Origin: Sideroxydans sp.
Lineage (GTDB): Bacteria; Pseudomonadota; Gammaproteobacteria; Burkholderiales; Gallionellaceae
Assembly (NCBI GenBank): GCA_013791855.1
Contig: VMTA01000010.1
Location: forward strand, 1 to 57,161
DNA: 57,161 bases
Direction: 5' to 3'
Within the stretch, counting starts at the first letter, position 1. Each line of letters begins with the position of its first letter. This document shows, piece by piece, positions 55,559 through 57,161 of the stretch. The notes below the pieces were generated by a model that searched no databases, was not told the DNA's origin, and worked only from the letters and a program-made list of their open reading frames with translations. The position numbers and the translations under genes are program-made.

Positions 55559-56341
55559 ATGGACTGGTTGTACACAATCTCGGGTTTTCTGGTCGGGCTG
55601 ATCGTCGGGGTGACCGGCGTCGGTGGCGGTTCGCTGATGACACCGTTGCTGGTGCTGTTCTTCGGCGTGTCACCTGCAACAGCTGTCGGTACCGACCTGC
55701 TGTATGCCTCTATCACCAAGGCGCTGGGCGGCTGGGTGCATGGCCGCAACGGCACGGTGGAATGGAAGATCGTCGGCCTGCTCAGTCTGGGCAGTCTGCC
55801 CGCCGCGCTACTCACCATTCTCGCTTTCAAGTTGCTGGGCTTGGATGAGAAGTCGCTCACAGGTTTGGTGACCGGCGTGCTCAGTGTCGCCCTGTTGCTG
55901 ACCGCCGCCGCGCTGTTGTTCAAAGACCGCATCCAGAAGCTGGCGCAGCGTGAGGACGGCACAGTGGCTGAACTTCATCACCGTCATCTGCCGGCCGCCA
56001 CCATCGTCACCGGTGCCATCGTCGGCGTGCTGGTCACCATCTCCTCCATCGGTGCCGGTGTGCTGGGCACGGTCGCCTTGTTGTTCCTCTACCCGCGCCT
56101 GACCACTGTGAAAGTGGTGGGCACCGATATCGCCCATGCCGTGCCGCTGACCGCCGTGGCAGGTCTGGGTCACATGACCTTGGGTACGGTGGACTTCGTG
56201 TTGCTGGGCAGTCTGCTGCTGGGCTCCCTGCCGGGCATCTACATCGGCAGCCACCTGTCCGCAAAAGTGCCGGAAAAAGTATTGCGCCCGATATTGGCGG
56301 TGATGCTGCTGCTCATCGGCACACGACTGGCTTTGAATTGA
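55559..56341 (+). CDS. TauE/SafE-family sulfite/anion permease
   Basis: A 260-aa membrane protein of the TauE/SafE family, members of which export sulfite or sulfonates or act in sulfur uptake. It has GVTGVGGGSLMTPLLVLFFG and TISSIGAGVLGTVALLFLYP, the two inverted repeat cores, and several membrane helices. Its position between cysB and cysI suggests a role in sulfate or sulfite handling. Direction of transport is not certain. Confidence 0.88.
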   Translation: MDWLYTISGFLVGLIVGVTGVGGGSLMTPLLVLFFGVSPATAVGTDLLYASITKALGGWVHGRNGTVEWKIVGLLSLGSLPAALLTILAFKLLGLDEKSLTGLVTGVLSVALLLTAAALLFKDRIQKLAQREDGTVAELHHRHLPAATIVTGAIVGVLVTISSIGAGVLGTVALLFLYPRLTTVKVVGTDIAHAVPLTAVAGLGHMTLGTVDFVLLGSLLLGSLPGIYIGSHLSAKVPEKVLRPILAVMLLLIGTRLALN

Positions 56342-56360
56342 TTCGAGTGAAGGAAAAGAC

Positions 56361-56591
56361 ATGAGCAAGAACGCCCCCAATAAACCCAAGCAAGTGAGCT
56401 GGTTCAACGCCTGCGGCGGACGCGTCGGTGTGGTGGTCGGCCAGAGTGGCGAGCATGCGTATATCGGTCAGGCCCTGCGCCATGACGAGGACGACGACGT
56501 GGCGCACATCCTCGCCTTCGGTGCGAAGTTCCCGCTGGAAGCCGCGCTGAAGCTGCCGGTTTCCAAACATTATTCAGACGAGGCACAGTGA
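56361..56591 (+). CDS. Small protein preceding cysI
   Basis: A 76-aa soluble protein I do not recognise. It begins MSKNAPNKPKQVSWFNACGG and has an acidic DEDDDVAH stretch. There is one cysteine and no membrane segment. A GAAGGAAAAG ribosome-binding site precedes the ATG. It overlaps the cysI start by one base, so it is translated in step with it and may be an accessory protein of the sulfite reductase unit. Confidence 0.75.
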   Translation: MSKNAPNKPKQVSWFNACGGRVGVVVGQSGEHAYIGQALRHDEDDDVAHILAFGAKFPLEAALKLPVSKHYSDEAQ

Positions 56592-57161
56592 TGTACCGCT
56601 ATGACAAATTCGATCACCAGCTGACCGCCGAGCGCGTCGCGCAATACAGCGACCAGGTGCGTCGCCGCCTGTCCGGCGAGCTGAAGGAAGACGATTTTCG
56701 TGTGCTGCGTTTGCAGAACGGAATCTACATGCAGGTGCACGGTTACATGATGCGTATCGCCATCCCCTATGGTTTGGCAAGCAGCGCACAAGTGCACCAA
56801 CTGGCACACATCGCGCGCACCTACGACCGGGGTTACGGCCATTTGAGTACGCGCCAGAACATCCAGTTCAACTGGCTCAAGCTGGAAGACACACCCAAGA
56901 TCCTGGCCGAGCTGGCCGAGGTTGAGATGCATGCCAACCAGACTTCGGGCAGTTGCATCCGCAGCATTACTTCGGACGAGTTAGCAGGTGTGGCGCGCGA
57001 CGAACTCATCGACCCGCGCCCGTTCGCCGAGATATTGCGCCAGTGGAGCACCTTCCATCCGGAGTTCGCCTTCCTGCCGCGCAAGTTCAAGGTGTCGGTC
57101 AGCGGTGCGAGCGAGGATCGTGCCGCGATCGAGATCAACGACGTCGGCGTACAAGTGGTGA
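56591..57161 (+). CDS. cysI: Sulfite reductase hemoprotein CysI (partial, N-terminal part)
   Basis: Sulfite reductase beta subunit with siroheme and [4Fe-4S], reducing sulfite to sulfide. Only ~190 residues are in the window; the gene runs off the right edge. Visible are the N-terminal ferredoxin-like half with HLSTRQNIQFNWLKLED (substrate-site Arg) and HANQTSGSCIRSITSDE. The cluster cysteines are further on. A nitrite reductase identity cannot be excluded from the N-terminus, but the cysB context favours sulfite. Confidence 0.9.
   Translation, partial: MYRYDKFDHQLTAERVAQYSDQVRRRLSGELKEDDFRVLRLQNGIYMQVHGYMMRIAIPYGLASSAQVHQLAHIARTYDRGYGHLSTRQNIQFNWLKLEDTPKILAELAEVEMHANQTSGSCIRSITSDELAGVARDELIDPRPFAEILRQWSTFHPEFAFLPRKFKVSVSGASEDRAAIEINDVGVQVV

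Overview
The window looks like about 57 kb of a betaproteobacterial chromosome. The evidence is the gene set and its order: nudJ-mnmA-purB, queA-tgt-yajC-secD-secF, clpS-clpA, fmdB-DUF502-aspS-nudB, rplU-rpmA-obgE-proB, trxA-rho, argD-argF-argG, a DUF3579 gene beside murJ, and cysB divergent from a sulfite-assimilation cluster. Composition is evenly GC-rich. An iron-oxidising relative such as Gallionellaceae (Nitrosomonadales) is my impression from recalled protein resemblance; it is not proven here. I see no rRNA, insertion sequence, prophage, CRISPR array or origin. There is one tRNA gene, tRNA-Leu(CAA). No stretch longer than about 300 bases lacks a gene.

Layout: 1-2331 (minus) nudJ-mnmA-purB, with purB cut by the left edge. 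2383-2467 tRNA-Leu, divergent from queA-tgt. 4789-8559 yajC-secD-secF-dedA. 8497-11992 (minus) clpS-clpA-gluQ. 12213 cspA. 12492-14714 (minus) monomeric isocitrate dehydrogenase. 14745-20336 rluE, fmdB, a DUF502 protein, aspS, a secreted RNase and its barstar inhibitor, nudB and nadA. 20440-22328 a ybhP/clsB pair. 22432-24294 a heme-sensor EAL protein with a gutted GGDEF domain. 24345-30000s an ABC exporter, a PBP7-like endopeptidase, NhaD, then TamA-TamB. 34536-38863 an arsenic/metal resistance operon. 38970-41836 (minus) rplU-rpmA-obgE-proB. 42020-43764 (minus) trxA-rho. 43914-50933 (minus) a DJ-1 protein with a membrane methyltransferase, a hypothetical gene, yajQ, ppnP, a macro-domain gene, argG, a FlK-like thioesterase, argF and argD. 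51038 rpsT (minus). 51431-54415 a DUF3579 protein, murJ, a thioredoxin-like protein and a hemolysin III protein. 54521-57161 cysB divergent from a TauE/SafE permease, a small protein and cysI, which is cut by the right edge.

How the genes work together: most of the window is core metabolism and macromolecule biogenesis, covering tRNA modification (mnmA, queA, tgt, gluQ), protein export (YajC-SecDF, TamAB), proteolysis (ClpSA), arginine, proline, NAD and purine synthesis, and sulfur assimilation. The accessory content is limited. It comprises the arsenic operon (ArsR, ArsC, Acr3, an ArsP-like permease, a Cys-tailed small protein, a mini-redoxin and a CDF exporter), an RNase Sa/barstar pair inside the aspS-nadA run, and a c-di-GMP phosphodiesterase with a periplasmic c-type heme motif. 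Non-coding signals of interest are a recurrent -10 element followed by GCGCGCC, tandem conserved hairpins in the rplU leader, and a 17-bp perfect palindrome built from the 3' end of proB.
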